Part shown: one piece after another, positions 13,601-26,450 of the stretch
Layout: every line of letters starts with the position of its first letter
Numbering within the stretch: the stretch's first letter is position 1
NCBI GenBank assembly: GCA_030512335.1
Contig: JAULSU010000003.1
Coordinates: 4,154,001-4,218,000 of the forward strand
DNA: 64,000 nt
Reading direction: 5' to 3'
DNA from: Immersiella caudata
Lineage: Eukaryota; Ascomycota; Sordariomycetes; Sordariales; Lasiosphaeriaceae
Notes under the pieces: model-generated
The model's input: only the letters and a program-made list of their open reading frames with translations
Databases searched by the model: none
What the model was told of the DNA's origin: nothing
Program-made: the position numbers and the translations under genes

Positions 13601-14957
13601 GTCAGCACTTCGCGATACCTGGGACAGTGTTGTTTCCGCAGAAACGAAAGAGCATCTCATGATGGACCGCCGCTGAGCGGCGGTGCTTCGAGCGGGTGGG
13701 AGATGCGAATCCGGCCTCTGTGGAGATGGTTTCGTTCTGTCGTCTTGTGCGTTCCGCATGACTTTCACAGATCCATCGTCCGGAGTCGTGCTGAACCAGG
13801 CTCCTCGGCCTTGAGCAGCGACATGGGACATGGAGACTCTTCGCACCAGACTGCCCTGCGCACGTCCTTTTTTCCGAACTCCAGATCCAACTCGACAAGG
13901 GTCGAGGAGGACGGATCGCGGGTGTGTCTTTTTTGCCTTCCCCTGGGACACCCCTCCTCTACCCTTCCACATCTCACACACCCACACCCGTTGCCCAACA
14001 CACAGAAAGGTGGTCCATGACCACCAGCAAGTGCCTGCGGATCCGCCGCCCAGCCGTCATGCTTCCCATAGTCGGCTGGTGCGACTTCCCCAGCAGACCC
14101 GACCGACATGTGCCGGCCCAGCAGGGTGGCGGTCGGCTCGTCGAAGTCGGTCGTCGATGGTACCTGTCCTGGCGCCGCCTCAACCCACCTTTCCGGGCCC
14201 CCTCAGACCAGGGTCCCCACAGAGGTCTGTAACAGGTCTAAGAGTTTATGGTGTGCCTCTACCCCCCCTGGTCCATCTGAGTGGATGCACCTCGAGCCGG
14301 TCTTTCATGCAAGCAATAGCGGGCATTATTATCCTCCCCCTCCCCCTCTCGATGTTGCTGGCCCTTCCTCTTGTTTATCTCTTCCTACCAAGGTCATACC
14401 TGTGGATATCTTCACCTGCCATCACGACGCTGTTGCGTGTGTGTCCCTTTCCTTCACCTTCTCTTCTTTGCAGCTAAACATTGTCACTCTTTCACTTGAC
14501 CAACTAGCTTGGCTGCTTACGTTCTTTTTTATTTTCCTGGAGAGAAACTTTTGACATCCCTTTGAAACGGTATAATCTGGATTATTATACTTTCTTATTT
14601 TCTCGACTAGCTCGATCTTCGTCCTCGTGTTCTGGATCCATTGTTTGACGACTGGTCGCTCGTTTTCTCTTCGACAGACGCTCACAGTACCCTTCCGACC
14701 ACCTCTCTTTCGAGACTACTGTCGTTTTCCGCGGAAGTGTCTGAGATTCTTCGAGCACCCGACGACCTACACGATTCTTACCGAGACGACTTCGATTCTT
14801 AAGCAGCGAGTTCTGCTAGTTCTTTTTTACGAACACCCCCTTTTGAGCCACCTTCGATTCTCGGGACATACCGCCTGGTCAGACAGCTAGGCCGGACGAA
14901 AACAAAAGACAAGAAAGGAACGCAGCTGGGAACATTGGACGCCTGGAAGAAGGAATC
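4675..14957. other. Large gene-poor interval
   Basis: About 10 kb with many short open frames on both strands, none with a recognisable domain or convincing exon chain. The left part is probably the leader and promoter of the minus-strand Myb-like gene. The last ~750 bases (from about 14200) are strongly pyrimidine-rich on the plus strand, as in long 5' leaders of fungal regulator genes. A TATATAG near 7814 followed by an ATG at 7871 resembles a promoter and start, but the frame closes after 13 codons and I could not rebuild a gene. Confidence 0.5.
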
Positions 14958-16176
14958 ATGTCTCCCACTATGCAGATGACGGCCCCTCCCGTCACATACA
15001 CCCCGACCTCAGATGCCATGGACCGCCACGAGTACGGGATCACGAAGAACCGGAAGGCCACTTCGACAGGGGGAGGACGCGCATGGAGCGAGGATGAGGT
15101 ATGCATTCAATATGGGCAACCTTTGGGTGGCATGGGAGGTTCCGGGGACTTGAACTGACATGGCATAGGAACTGTACCTCCTCCAGACTCGCATGCAAAA
15201 GATGCCCTATAAGCACATCGCCGCACACCTGAAGAAGACGGAGCTCGCCTGCCGATTGCACTACCACCAACTCAGCCATGGCAGCAACCGCCGCAAGCGC
15301 ACGACTTCGGTCTCTCCGGGGGGGTCCTCTACCAGTGGACAATCGCCGATTCTCCAAGCTTCGATTCCGTCCCCAATCCGAGAGCACGATGATCGCCGCT
15401 CGATTTCACCCCCTGGATCCGAGGCTTACGGACCGAGCAGCCCCAACGGCGGGATCCAGCTTCCGAGCATCATGTCCGGCGGGCCCAACCACAACTCCCC
15501 CCGCCTGCCCGCGATCCTTCCCAAGCCTGCCTCGATGACCCTTGCCTTGGCGAACGGCACCCAGTCCCCGACAGCCTCTCGCGGCTACCCCACCCCGCTC
15601 CACGAGTCCCATCCCCATAGCGCCCCGTTGATGGCGCCGTCTTGCTTCCGTGGGGCCATCACGCCCACCAGCGCGGCGCCGCCCCGCTCGGCACATACCT
15701 CGAACGGTGCTCCGCCCCACCACCACATTCCTGGCCCGCTCCGTCTGGACTGCTCGGCGCTCCCGCCGCCACCCTCTTCGGCTGGTCTGCCTGCTCCGTA
15801 CAGCTCCAGCCACCCGGTCGACATGAGCAGACTCGCGGCCATCTACAACGCCCATCGCGCTTCCTTCTGGGCTGCAGTGGCTGCCGACTACGGCACCGGT
15901 GCCAACCCCGTGGTCCTCGAGCAGGCATGGCGAAGCAACGCAACGGGCGGTACCTCCTCCGGCCCAAGCACATCCAGCCTAGGCATCGCGGCGCACACAC
16001 CCATCACTCCCGTGGGCAGCCCAGAAGACCACATTTATGGCATCCATGGAAAGCCGGACAAGACAAGGATCAGCGCCATTCTGGGCATCGACGCCAACCC
16101 AAGGAGTCCCAGGGAGAGGGAGATGGTGAGGAGGATTGAAGAAGAAAGATGTTCGGTCAACATGGTTGGTGCTTGA
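14958..16176 (+). CDS. Fungal Myb/SANT-like single-repeat regulator
   Basis: Two exons, 14958-15098 and 15169-16176, with a 70-bp intron (GTATGC...ATAG) in phase 0; 382 residues. The intron interrupts the DNA-binding-like segment: RAWSEDE before it, then ELYLLQTRMQKMPYKHIAAH and KKTELACRLHYHQLSHG after it. This is a Myb/SANT-type helix bundle followed by a basic patch (NRRKR). The rest is Ser/Pro/His-rich and probably disordered, with a short conserved-looking C-terminus (KTRISAILGID). Inferred: nuclear transcriptional regulator. The start is the first ATG of exon 1 after a long pyrimidine-rich leader. Target genes are unknown. Confidence 0.82.
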
Positions 16177-18690
16177 AACAATTTCAAGCAACCTTCTGTC
16201 GTTTTCTGCACCTCTGTTCATTCTTCATGTGATACCTCTTCATCTTCTCCTTCTTGTTATCTATCTTCATGGGGTGTGTTGCGCGGCCATCGATGAGCTG
16301 CAGCCTTCTTCTTGGGACGTGTCGCCTTGCCTCCCTGTCAAACCCCCTTCCCCTGTTTTCTCGACATCCGTCCTCACCGCAATCTACTTCTCGAACGAAT
16401 TCTTTTTATCGGGGATGGCCGGCTTGCTGTTACATACTTGGTGCTGAGGTGGGGCTGTTGATATTACCCCCAACAACTGCGGAGGATGGCTGAGCGGAAA
16501 ACAAAAGGGCGGCGGCATTTGGCTGGGAGGCTTTCTCATTTTCTTCGCACTTTTCTTTTCATATCTTTCCCATCATCCTTGTCGTAGCGTGTTGGTGTTG
16601 AGGTCTTGTGTTCGGACGACTTGGGACCTTGTTGCTGGTCCCCTGCCCTAGGTTCCCAACACCACCTACGTTCAGTTCGTTAGGTCGCGCCGGCCCCGTT
16701 TCTCCCAAAGTGCGGTTGTTTTTTTTGTGTTGTTTCCTTGAAATGAGCTGGGTGGTTGGTTGGGTTGGACGGGCTGGGACATGGGATCAAAGGAATGATG
16801 GATGACGTGATGACATCAGAAAAAGAACATCAAGGCAAACGACATGGAAAACAGACTACGAATCCCCGACTGCGACGCCAGGCGCAGAGCTTCTGATTCT
16901 CTCATTTCTTCAATCTCTCTCTCGAAACCATTCAGGGGTCTCTCTCTACCGTGGGGTTCAAGCCGCCCATGACACGATGTTGCATGTCTGTTTCCTCTTT
17001 CTCTCTCTCTCTTTTTTCTGATTTCCATTCCTCCTGTGCTCGTATCCCGTCCACCAATCTACCCCCTTGATAGCAAGGGCAAAGGGCAACAGAGATACGA
17101 CGGGAGGAACTGTGTATGCTTCCGGGCGGTATGGTAGCGCGATGACGCATGGGGGGGGAGGAACTCTGAGGAGGCTCGGATGTGCTCTGAGGACGGGTGT
17201 CATGTACGATAGCTTTACAAGTGCTGAAAAAGCAATGAAACGACCATGCTCAAGACTCCAATTGGTTCCAGTTCGTTTGCTGTTGTGGTTCATGCGAGTG
17301 ATAGCTCAACTACAGAGCAACCCATGTCCCTGTTTGTGTTTCCTGGTGTTGCATACTTATCGAGTAGCAAGCGGCATTCCGGGCTGTCTTTCCAAGCGTT
17401 CAGTCCGAAATGGCAAGCCGATGGAGAGTGTTTATCACCGCTCCTTGATAGGGTAGGCGCGGCAAGTGGCAGCGGAATTGCTGCCGGTGACGACATCGTG
17501 GCGCAGGTATTCGCGGATGGTACGCGAGTGGGTTCCTGTCGGTCGGCGCCGAGTGATGCGCCATGATAGGGATGCAGAACACTTTTTTGCATTTTTTTCG
17601 ACAAAAATTCCATCATTTTCCCCAGGTTGCAGCTGCTGCCCAGCTGAGGTACAGAGATAGATAATCTGGGGCGGCTTCCGACGTCGGCCGGGCCCTGCGG
17701 ATGCAACATGTTCGGTTCGAGCCAGACAATTGGAGCGGCAATAGCCTCGAGGGCCCAGTCCAGGCCAGTCCGGATGGAAAGCCGAAGCTAGAGAGGCAGA
17801 TAGATAGGCAGGCCCCGGCCGGGCTGAGATGGGATTGATGAGCTGAATGCGCTGCCCCTATCCGCGCGAGCACAGAGATCCGAGTCCAGTTCGAGTACTC
17901 CGGGGGACGACTGCCGTGCTTCCAGTACCTGATAACGGCTGACACGGGGGACCACTCGTTTTTGGGCATTGAATTTTTTTGGGGGCCCACGTGGTACAGG
18001 TGCAGCCGCGTTTTTGTTACCCGCACCGCCCATATCCGAAACATGACGGAGGGTACGTACAATCTTTCTCAGTGTTCGGTGTTCAGCGTTGGGAATTCTG
18101 TCCCAGAAAATGGTGATAGAGTTGGAGAAGAGGGTACGTACCCAAACTGCCGTGGCCTTCGCTTTTTCAGATCGGGCCGTTACCGGCGGCCAGGTTTCGC
18201 TGAAGCTGTGTTTCCATCTGAGCTCAGGTCTCCAAAGCTGTGCCGGGGAGCTCCTCCGGCTCCACAAACGTCGTCAACCAACCACCAGCGCTACATTTCG
18301 AAATTTGGCAGGTCTTTGGATCTCATTGTCCGAGCCGCGGTGTGCTAGGCAGGTTTGGCTAGAGCCGCTGGGGTCAGTCGGCCGGTCGAGTCGGGGCTCA
18401 ATCGCTGGCGCCACGGATCGTCATGTGAACTTGTGGGCTCGCAATGACGGGGACCGGTTTTCTTCCCGCCCCAACAGACGGAGGCATTGGATGAGATCGA
18501 TCTTTGGTTTTTGGGATATAGAACCCCGATCGCCAGTCTTGCATACTTTATTACACCTCCATCATTCTACTCCTGCTCCCCTTTGTCCTCTCCTAAACCG
18601 CTTCAGCGCGTGGAGCCTCGGTGGATTAGTCGACTTGACATCATCCCTCACCGATATTTGCGTCGAGACACCGAACAACTCAAGCAAAAC
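16177..18690. other. Intergenic between Myb-like gene and dehydratase gene
   Basis: T-rich 3' flank of the Myb-like gene, then sequence without a supported gene, then the promoter of the dehydratase. Open frames up to 159 codons occur on the minus strand but show no domain or codon signature. Confidence 0.5.
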
Positions 18691-20945
18691 ATGGCGCCGC
18701 ACGCCGACGACGGCCAGTCGTCTGTTCCCCAGGGTCCGGCAACGACAACACGCAACGAGCCTCAGTATGACGACTACATCCAGTGGGAGGTTCTCCCTCC
18801 CGGCGGGCCTCTCAATCGTTGGTCCCACGTCGTGACCCGGGGACATGACTATCCCGGAGCCCAGGTTCGTGTGTTCACATCTCTCTCGTCGTGCTGTGGG
18901 GAGAAGTTGTTGCAGGTTGGGCCAAGACCCGATGCAAGCCAGCTGCGACATGGTCTGCCGGACTCCGAAGTTGGAGTCAGCAATGCGTTGTTGCTTTCCT
19001 CAGTTGGGGAGGGAGCAACGCGAAGGAGTGAGGGGAAGCGGGTACCGAAATGGGGCAACTGAGCAGCTAACACGGAAGATGCAGGCCATGCTTTACGCCG
19101 CTGGTGTCCCTAATGAGGACATGATGAAGAATGCGCCGCAGGTCGGCATTGCCACCGTCTGGTGGGAAGGAAACCCGTGCAAGTGAGTGACCCCTGAATA
19201 CCCACAACAAATGTGAGAATGAGACTCACTGACCACTCTGCAGCACACACTGTGAGTAACTATGAGGAGATAGTTGTTATGAGAGGGCGTCTAACCTTGG
19301 GCAGTGCTTGAGCTGGGAACGCTCGTCAAGAAAGCGGTTCAAAAGGAGAATATGCTGGCCTGGCAGTTCAACACTGTTGGCGTCTCCGATGCCATCACCA
19401 TGGGCGGTGAAGGTGAGTGTCTCATCTTCCGGAGGGTCGCTTAGCCAAACTCACAAGTTAGGCATGCGTTATTCCCTCCAAACCCGTGAGATCATTGCCG
19501 ACAGCATCGAGACCGTCACCTGCGCGCAGCGCCACGACGCCAACATCAGCATCCCCGGCTGTGACAAGAACATGCCCGGCGTCGTCATGGCCGCCGCCCG
19601 ACACAACCGCCCCTTTCTCATGATCTACGGCGGCACCATCCGAAAGGGGCACTCCAGCCTCCTGGACAAGGAGATCAACATCTCTACCTGCTACGAAGCT
19701 GCTGGCGCCTACTCCTACGGCCGCCTCAAATCCACGAACCCCAAGTGCGCCAACGCCACTCAAGACGAAATCATGACCGACATCGAAAAGCACGCCTGTC
19801 CCGGCGCCGGCGCCTGCGGCGGCATGTACACAGCCAACACCATGGCCACCGCCATCGAAGCCATGGGCCTCACCCTCCCGGGCTCCTCCTCCTTCCCCGC
19901 AACCTCCCCCGAGAAGTTCCGCGAGTGCGAGCGCGCCGCCTCAGCCATACGAACCTGCATGGAACGCGACATCCGCCCGCGCGACCTCCTCTCCCGCGCA
20001 GCCTTCGAAAACGCGCTCGTCCTCACCATGGTTCTCGGCGGTTCTACCAACGGCATCCTCCACTTTCTCGCCATGGCCAACACCGCCGACGTCCCCCTCA
20101 CCCTCGACGACGTCCAGCGCACCTCCAACCGCACCCCCTTCCTCGCCGATCTCGCCCCCTCCGGCAAATTCTACATGGAAGACCTCTACGCCGTCGGCGG
20201 CACCCCCGCCGTCCTCAAATACCTCATCGCCGCCAACCTCATCGACGGCTCCATCCCCACCGTAACCGGCCTCACCCTCGCCGAAAACGTTGCCTCCTGG
20301 CCCTCCCTCGACCCCCACCAACAAATCCTCCGCCCCCTCTCCAACCCCGTCAAACCCTCCGGCCACCTCCAAATCCTCCGCGGCAACCTCGCCCCCGGCG
20401 GCGCCGTCGCCAAAATCACCGGAAAAGAAGGTCTCTCCTTCACAGGCAAAGCCCGCGTCTTCCACAAGGAACCCGCCCTCACCGCCGCCCTCTCCTCCGG
20501 CTCCATCTCCCGCGACGCCGGCAACCTCGTCCTCATCGTTCGTTATGAAGGTCCTAAAGGTGGTCCCGGTATGCCCGAGCAGCTAAAAGCCAGCGCGGCC
20601 ATCATGGGCGCGGGACTCACCAACGTCGCGCTGGTGACGGACGGACGATACAGCGGTGCTAGTCACGGGTTTATCGTGGGGCATGTAGTTCCTGAATCGG
20701 CAGTTGGTGGACCGATTGCGCTGGTTAAGGACGGCGACACAGTTACGATCGACGCGGTGGGGAACCGGATCGATGTAGTTGGTGTGGAAGGGGGAGGAGA
20801 TGTTGATGCGGAGATGGAGAAGAGGAGGAAGGAGTGGACGCCGCCCAAGATGAGGCCGATGAGGGGCGTGTTGGGCAAGTATGCGCGGTTGGTGGGGGAT
20901 GCGAGCCACGGCGCGGTGACGGACTTGGGCGATTCGGCTTGGTGA
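18691..20945 (+). CDS. Dihydroxy-acid dehydratase (IlvD/Edd family) paralogue
   Basis: Five exons: 18691-18864, 19085-19182, 19244-19251 (8 nt), 19305-19412, 19462-20945; 623 residues in continuous frame. IlvD/Edd enzymes dehydrate 2,3-dihydroxy acids; the branched-chain amino-acid enzyme makes 2-oxo acids for Val, Ile and Leu using an Fe-S cluster and Mg2+. Visible hallmarks: cluster cysteines at about C90 (EGNPCN), C163 ([10 protein letters not shown]) and C248 ([15 protein letters not shown]), the Mg-site Lys after C163, and the C-terminal TDGRYSG with the catalytic Ser. The N-terminus ([11 protein letters not shown]) is acidic rather than a basic amphipathic presequence, unlike mitochondrial Ilv3, so this may be a cytosolic paralogue or act on another dihydroxy/sugar acid. 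No neighbouring branched-chain or biosynthetic cluster gene is present. Confidence 0.93.
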
Positions 20946-21483
20946 AAGTGGAAGCGTGTACTGATGCGTTGAGTTTTCGTTTCTTTTCTGTGTTCTTGAG
21001 AGGGCGGTATTTTGCGGACGTGGGCATGATAGACAGAGATGGGAAGCATTGGGACGGTCGGGATGTGAGAGAGGTAGTGGGCGTGACGCAGAATGTGGAG
21101 GTAGAAGAAATAAACAATGGCAACTAAAGAGCAAGCAGAAGGAAGTGTCTTGACATGGACGATCCTCTCATTCGCCAGCCACGGCGACCACATGCCTCGA
21201 TGGCAAGGTCCCCGGCCAAGTCTATGGATTATATGTAACAATGCAACCAAAGATCTCCCTTCATCACTGTGATAGACAAGCCAGAGGATACAAACCAAAA
21301 CGCGTACAACCAGAACCCCGGACTAGTCCCACAGAAAGCTCGGCACCCATGCGATGGATTTATGTGACAAGAACGAAACAAGGGGAAGGATCAACCCCCG
21401 TGCCCCCTTATGACCATGACCTTATTATAATATCCGGAACATGTGGTAAGAGTCATCAACTCGTGTCGTTACCGCCAGATCGC
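20946..21483. other. Convergent 3' intergenic region
   Basis: Short interval between the stop codons of the plus-strand dehydratase and the minus-strand mannosyltransferase; presumably both 3' untranslated regions and poly(A) sites. No gene seen. Confidence 0.6.
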
Positions 21484-23200
21484 TCACGGGCTGGCCCATC
21501 CGCCCGCGACGTCGACCCACTCTGCCAGGCAGCTGCCCTCCTTGCCCTCGACGTCGACAATGTCGGTGTCGCAACGGCAGCGGCAACCGACGCCGTTCTC
21601 CTTGGGCGTGTCAAACTCGTCCCAGTATTGATCCTCCTCGATGCGCTTGCGCTCGTTGGTGGTCGTCATCTCCAGCCATGGCTCGCGCGGCAGCTGTCGG
21701 GCAGGGGCATTGGCAGGGCAGTGCTGGATTGTGGTATGACGATACCCAAAATCACGGAAGTAGTGGATCTGACGAGGGCTGAGGAGAATACCGGCAGCAA
21801 GGGAGTGGATCGGAGCATCGCCCCACTACGCAGAGGTTAGTATGTCATGTCATCGCAAAGCAAAGACGGAGCACGTACTCGTTCCATCCAGAAGCCGCCG
21901 CTGTGGTCCATCATCTGGAAGAAATCCTCGTATTCCTTGCTTCGGAAGAAGTCAAGGCGGGCAATCTCGAAATTGGACCAGAAATGGCACATGTTGTACT
22001 TCTCGCCCTCCATGGCTTCGGGGTCGATCTCGGGGAGACTGTTGCGACCAGGCTCGTTGCGCAAAATCTCCTCGGGGAGCGACATCTTATCATCGGGAAC
22101 TTCGGGTTCCTTCTCCGGCTGCGGCTCAACAAACATCTCCCACAAACCCTGCGAGGTGATGTTGTTGACGCGCTTGTAGGCGGATGCGTATCGGAAGATG
22201 TTGGGGACTGTCTCGCGCAGCTCCTTGACAGCGATCGTAAAGCCATACGTCTTGTTGTTTTCGATCATCTTGAGGAAGGGGTCGCTGCGACCAGTTAGCT
22301 TGCGAGTAAAAGGGAATAGAACGGGGCAAACATACTAAGTGATATCGCAGAAGTACTTGATCTCGGGCTCCAACCGCCAGTACCACTCGTACTTGGCCAG
22401 AAGAGGGTGCTTGTAAAAGAACCTATGTCGTGTCAGCGGGCTTTTGTCGGAACAGCGCGAGCAACGTACCCAGAGTAGAATCTGCACATAGAGTGGTAGC
22501 TCTCTAGACCACCGTACATGACGGCGGCGTCACCCTGCTTAGCGATACCCTCCTTGGCGACCTTGGGATCAACCCAGTCGGGGTATCCCCACATGTCCGG
22601 TCCAACCTTGCCAAATTCGACCTTGGCGTTGGTGTAGTTCCTGACGGTGTCCTTGAAGGTCGAATTGAAGTCGCCATCGTTGAGGAACACATAGGGGTAG
22701 TTGTACCACCGGTTGAAGTGACGCTCGATAGACTTCATCGACTGGATCACGCCATCCAGTTCCTTATTTCTCGCGAGGACAACGAAAGCGGCATTAGCGC
22801 GCGGCTTGCTAGTATCGGGCTCGAGGCAGCCGGTCACGAAGACCTTGTCGTGCTTTTCGCTGATTTTTCTGCGTCTGTTAGCCCCTGCCCATTCCAATGG
22901 GAGATGAGCGCAAACTTACTTTATTGCCGGAGGAGCTCCAGCGGGCATCAGTATCCTCGCGGGTGAGCTCGGATGCCTGACGAAGAGCAACAGGATCAAA
23001 ATGACCACGATGCAGGGGAAGAAGACGACGACGCCAAGCGGCACAGAGACGCTCGAGTTGCCTCGTAGCCTCAATGGCCGCTTGAAGTATGCGACGCGCG
23101 ATGCCCATGTCCTCCGGGTTCGCTTCTTTTCATCTGTGACGGGCAGTTGGGGAGGCCCGCCGGCAGGTATGTATCTGCCGGCTCGACGGAGGAGATCCAT
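21484..23200 (-). CDS. KRE2/KTR-type alpha-1,2-mannosyltransferase (GT15)
   Basis: Five exons on the minus strand: 23200-22920, 22868-22470, 22422-22336, 22284-21879, 21825-21484; 504 residues. Type II membrane topology: a basic cytosolic tail, then a signal anchor at about residues 53-74 (VPLGVVVFFPCIVVILILLL), then a lumenal catalytic domain. GT15 hallmarks: ANAAFVVLARN, YPYVFLNDGDF, EWYWRLEPEIKYFCDI (the acidic active-site region), YNMCHFWSNFEIA and the C-terminal TIQHCPANAP. The family adds alpha-1,2-mannose from GDP-Man to O- or N-linked glycans in the Golgi. All four introns keep phase and all junctions fall inside conserved blocks, so the model is firm. Which KTR subgroup it belongs to cannot be decided by eye. 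Confidence 0.93.
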
Positions 23201-26200
23201 CGTGATGGATTCCGCAGGCGGAGCGCGCTGTTCGCTCGCTCAGAAGGGTGTCGTTTCTGTGATTATGGGATGGATTGACGGTTGTTGGGCGAGGGAAGAC
23301 GTTTTGCCGTCCGTGTCTCGAATCGAAGGGGGTGATTTTCGTGTCTTGGCAATTAAAATGGGCGAGATAAGCCAGAAAAAAAAGGCGCCCTAGAAGCAAA
23401 ACCGGTCCACGCCGACTCCCTTGGTCACAGGCCAAAGCAAGATGCACGAAGCGAACGGCGGGAAGAAAAAAGAGTCTTCTCGAGAGAGACGGGCTACCGA
23501 TTGTGCAGAGATGGAAACCAGAGCTGATGGCGCTGGGGCGGCGAACCGTCGGTCGTCTTGGGCTGTTACGCGTCAGAGGCTCAACAGCAGGCGCGGGTGG
23601 GCCAGGGGTGGCCGCTAATGAATCGCGTCAAAACCGGGTGCAGGCCAGTGCTGTCGACATGAAGACGACGACACCGACAACGATGAGATGGCGCTTGGTG
23701 GGCAGTTCTCAATTGCCGCCGCTGGATCTGTCAGCGAAGAGAGTTGGCGGAATCTAGAAGCTGGCTGCAGGCCAAGCGCAGTCAATTTGGCCCCTTGGTC
23801 AGCGAAAAATTGTTAGGAGAGATTGCGTGAATCCGCTCCTGCGCAACCAATCACGCGTCGCATTGGGGCGTGTTTGCCATCGGAGGGATCCGTCAGGGGT
23901 TGCCAGCCTTGCCAGCTGCCATCCGAAAGGACACATGTGTGCCGCTGCGGCCAGAGTTGGAGCCTCTGCTCCGTGCGGTCGCATGAGATCGCACTGACTG
24001 AGATGAGATTCAGGACATGCAACATTCTATGCATTGAGATGACATCAAAAAATTGCGAAGATATCACGATTTCAACAAAATATTCAAGAGAGCAGTAATT
24101 GCATCCATATTTGATGCTTGTGTTGCAAGCAAAGGGGAAACGACAAAGGACAGTATCGAGGCGCTCTGCTGCACTGGCTTTGGCGGACCTCAAACCGTTC
24201 AGGGGTTCAAGGGCAGCTGGCAGCCAGACCCGTTTTACCTCGTTAGCTCCCTCTAGCCTGGAGTCTAGACTCTCAGCGGTGGCTCAGAGGCGCACGTCAC
24301 ATCTAAAAATATGTACGCATGTGAGTCCGGTCGTTCGAGATCTTCCTGGTATCGTCATCGCTCCTAATTTCTTGACCGATCTCTCAAACGGCGCTTTGAA
24401 ACGCTTGACTCCACTGACAGTATGCCAACCGGCGACCGCCGAGAAACAGCTATGGCATGGCTCTAGTTGGATGCGCCATACTCTCGGTAGTGTTCACCGG
24501 GTGCCGTTGGATGTAACTTTTGAGATCCGTTTTTGTCTCAATTTAGTTTAAGAGAATTGTTGCATTGTGCTAAGTCTTTGGTCGAGTTACGCAGAGATTG
24601 CACAGGAGTATCGACAGGTCGATCATTGCCTTGTGTGGGTCTCTCGATGCATTCAAACTCTTCCTTTGGAGTGAGCCATTGGGATCGTCAGTACTTAGCA
24701 GATTTTGTATTCGAATCGGAGAGATCACCAACAATCGTCCTACTCAGCGATTTTCAAGGTAGGGTTTGTTACAGAGTACTTGGGGGCCACCATAGGGGTG
24801 TCTTGGATAAGGGCTTCACCTGTGAAGAGTTCGCCATTCCATGTCCCGGTTGCCCTCTGTTCTTTGTTGATGTCGGGCTGGGTTAGCCGTGGTAAGTTTG
24901 CTGATGCGGCTTGAGTCGAACTACCAACCTACCTAACTATCTAGGTAGCCTGGGTGTTACGACGCAGGGTGGTGTGAAAGTGGTATCAAGAACTCCCAAT
25001 TGAGAATATAGACCCCCAGTTTCACCAACAGGTGGGAAACGTCGAGCTCTGCTGTTGAATGGTCAAATTGAAATGCATTCTCGGCTGCCCCTAGTCGTTT
25101 GGAAAGGAGCACAAGTCGTCCTTTCTATTCAGACGCAATAGGGCGTCCTGCACGATGAGTTCCGGGCGTTTTTGGAACGGAAGGAGCCAGGCAGCTATCC
25201 TTCCACCGTTCTCCACAGCACCGCGGGTTTTTCTTCCATTGTGTCACCGATAGTCGAACTCAACTTCCGAACGATCGCCTCAAACACGCATAGCATGAGA
25301 AAGTCAAGCCGCGCACTCTGGGCATCTTGGCAGAGCGCCACCGCTGGCTGGAACCGGACGCTGGACGCGGCCAGCCATGGACCACATCCACCAAGACAGC
25401 GCCGAGTCATGTGCCCATTTACATCATACAATGAATGCAAGGAGCTTTTCTTCGGCCCCACTCTGCACAACACAGCCCTGTCAGCTAAGCGGCTGTCGTT
25501 CGCGACTGATCACATCGCTTAACCGCTCTAGTCGAAAGAGGTTCTCGGCAACATTAGTCGTCATGGCACATTGGCGTCCTTTGGGGTCGAGTGTAACAAC
25601 CTAAAGGCCGTTGTTAGTTCAGCCAGTCGACCCTAATAATGCTATTTCACGAGCCGCAAGTCTTGGTCAGGTAACCAACAATTCAGACCTGATTTCACCT
25701 CAGCCTCTCTTCATATGACGGTTCGAAATCCGGGATATCACACCTCGCCTCCGGTATTACGACTTCGACAGAGTGCGACACCTTCTTTGCTTGCTCCTCG
25801 GTCCAGAAACTGGGCTCAAGACATGAGTATTTCGGTTGCTGCCGACTGGAAGCAGTCTCGGGCATATTTGTGCCGTGCGTCTTGTACGCGGGGTTTGTCA
25901 CGCGTCATGCTCAAGTTGGCAATTTTCCGGCTGAATCAACCGCCCAACTATGGCCGTATTCCCGGGTGATTGGACATGACCACGCCAGTAATTAGCCTGC
26001 CGCACGCTGGTCTTCCAGAAGGATGCCAGCAGCCTTGGCTGGCGGGAACACTGTCTGGTTGTGGGGTGCAATTGGCATTGTTTTACACTTCATTGGCTCC
26101 GACATGACGACCGGGTCTCTATCCGGCACTGGGAACAGCATCAAAACCACAAACATAATCAGCTGGGTCATATAGCCCCAATACACAGATGTCTAAGCAC

Positions 26201-26450
26201 CAGGGTCACCATTGGCCGCGACGTATCTCGAATTTGCTCACAATATCCTCAAAGGCTACCAAGGCTCACTCAGGAAAGTCTATCCTTTCCTTCGGCATTA
26301 TCTCACCCAGCAGCTGACACCCGACGACTGGGCCTCCGTTCCCTTGGCGCGGCTAGCAGGTGGTACAGAAGAGAGATATAGACCCGGTTTCGATGCAGCG
26401 ATGTTTGGTTTCGAGCTCTGCACCCTCCCGACATCGTCCCAGCGGTCAAG
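23201..26450. other. Intergenic between mannosyltransferase and tyrosinase genes
   Basis: Divergent promoter space for the two flanking genes. The middle (about 24000-25100) is less GC-rich than the flanks. Short open frames only; the minus-strand frame at 25695-25901 has no recognisable motif. Confidence 0.5.

Noticed and set aside
14108..14554. Plus-strand frame before the second Myb-like gene
   Set aside because: Lies in a pyrimidine-rich leader; Ser/Leu/Phe-rich translation typical of CT-rich UTR.
19941..20465. Minus-strand frame opposite the dehydratase
   Set aside because: Gly/Glu/Val-rich shadow of a GC-rich coding exon; no independent signals.
18691..23200. Secondary-metabolite self-resistance cluster around the dehydratase
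   Set aside because: Neighbours are a regulator and a Golgi mannosyltransferase; no terpene cyclase, P450, PKS or NRPS gene within the window.
25695..25901. Minus-strand frame upstream of the tyrosinase gene
   Set aside because: 68 codons, no motif, no intron partner found.
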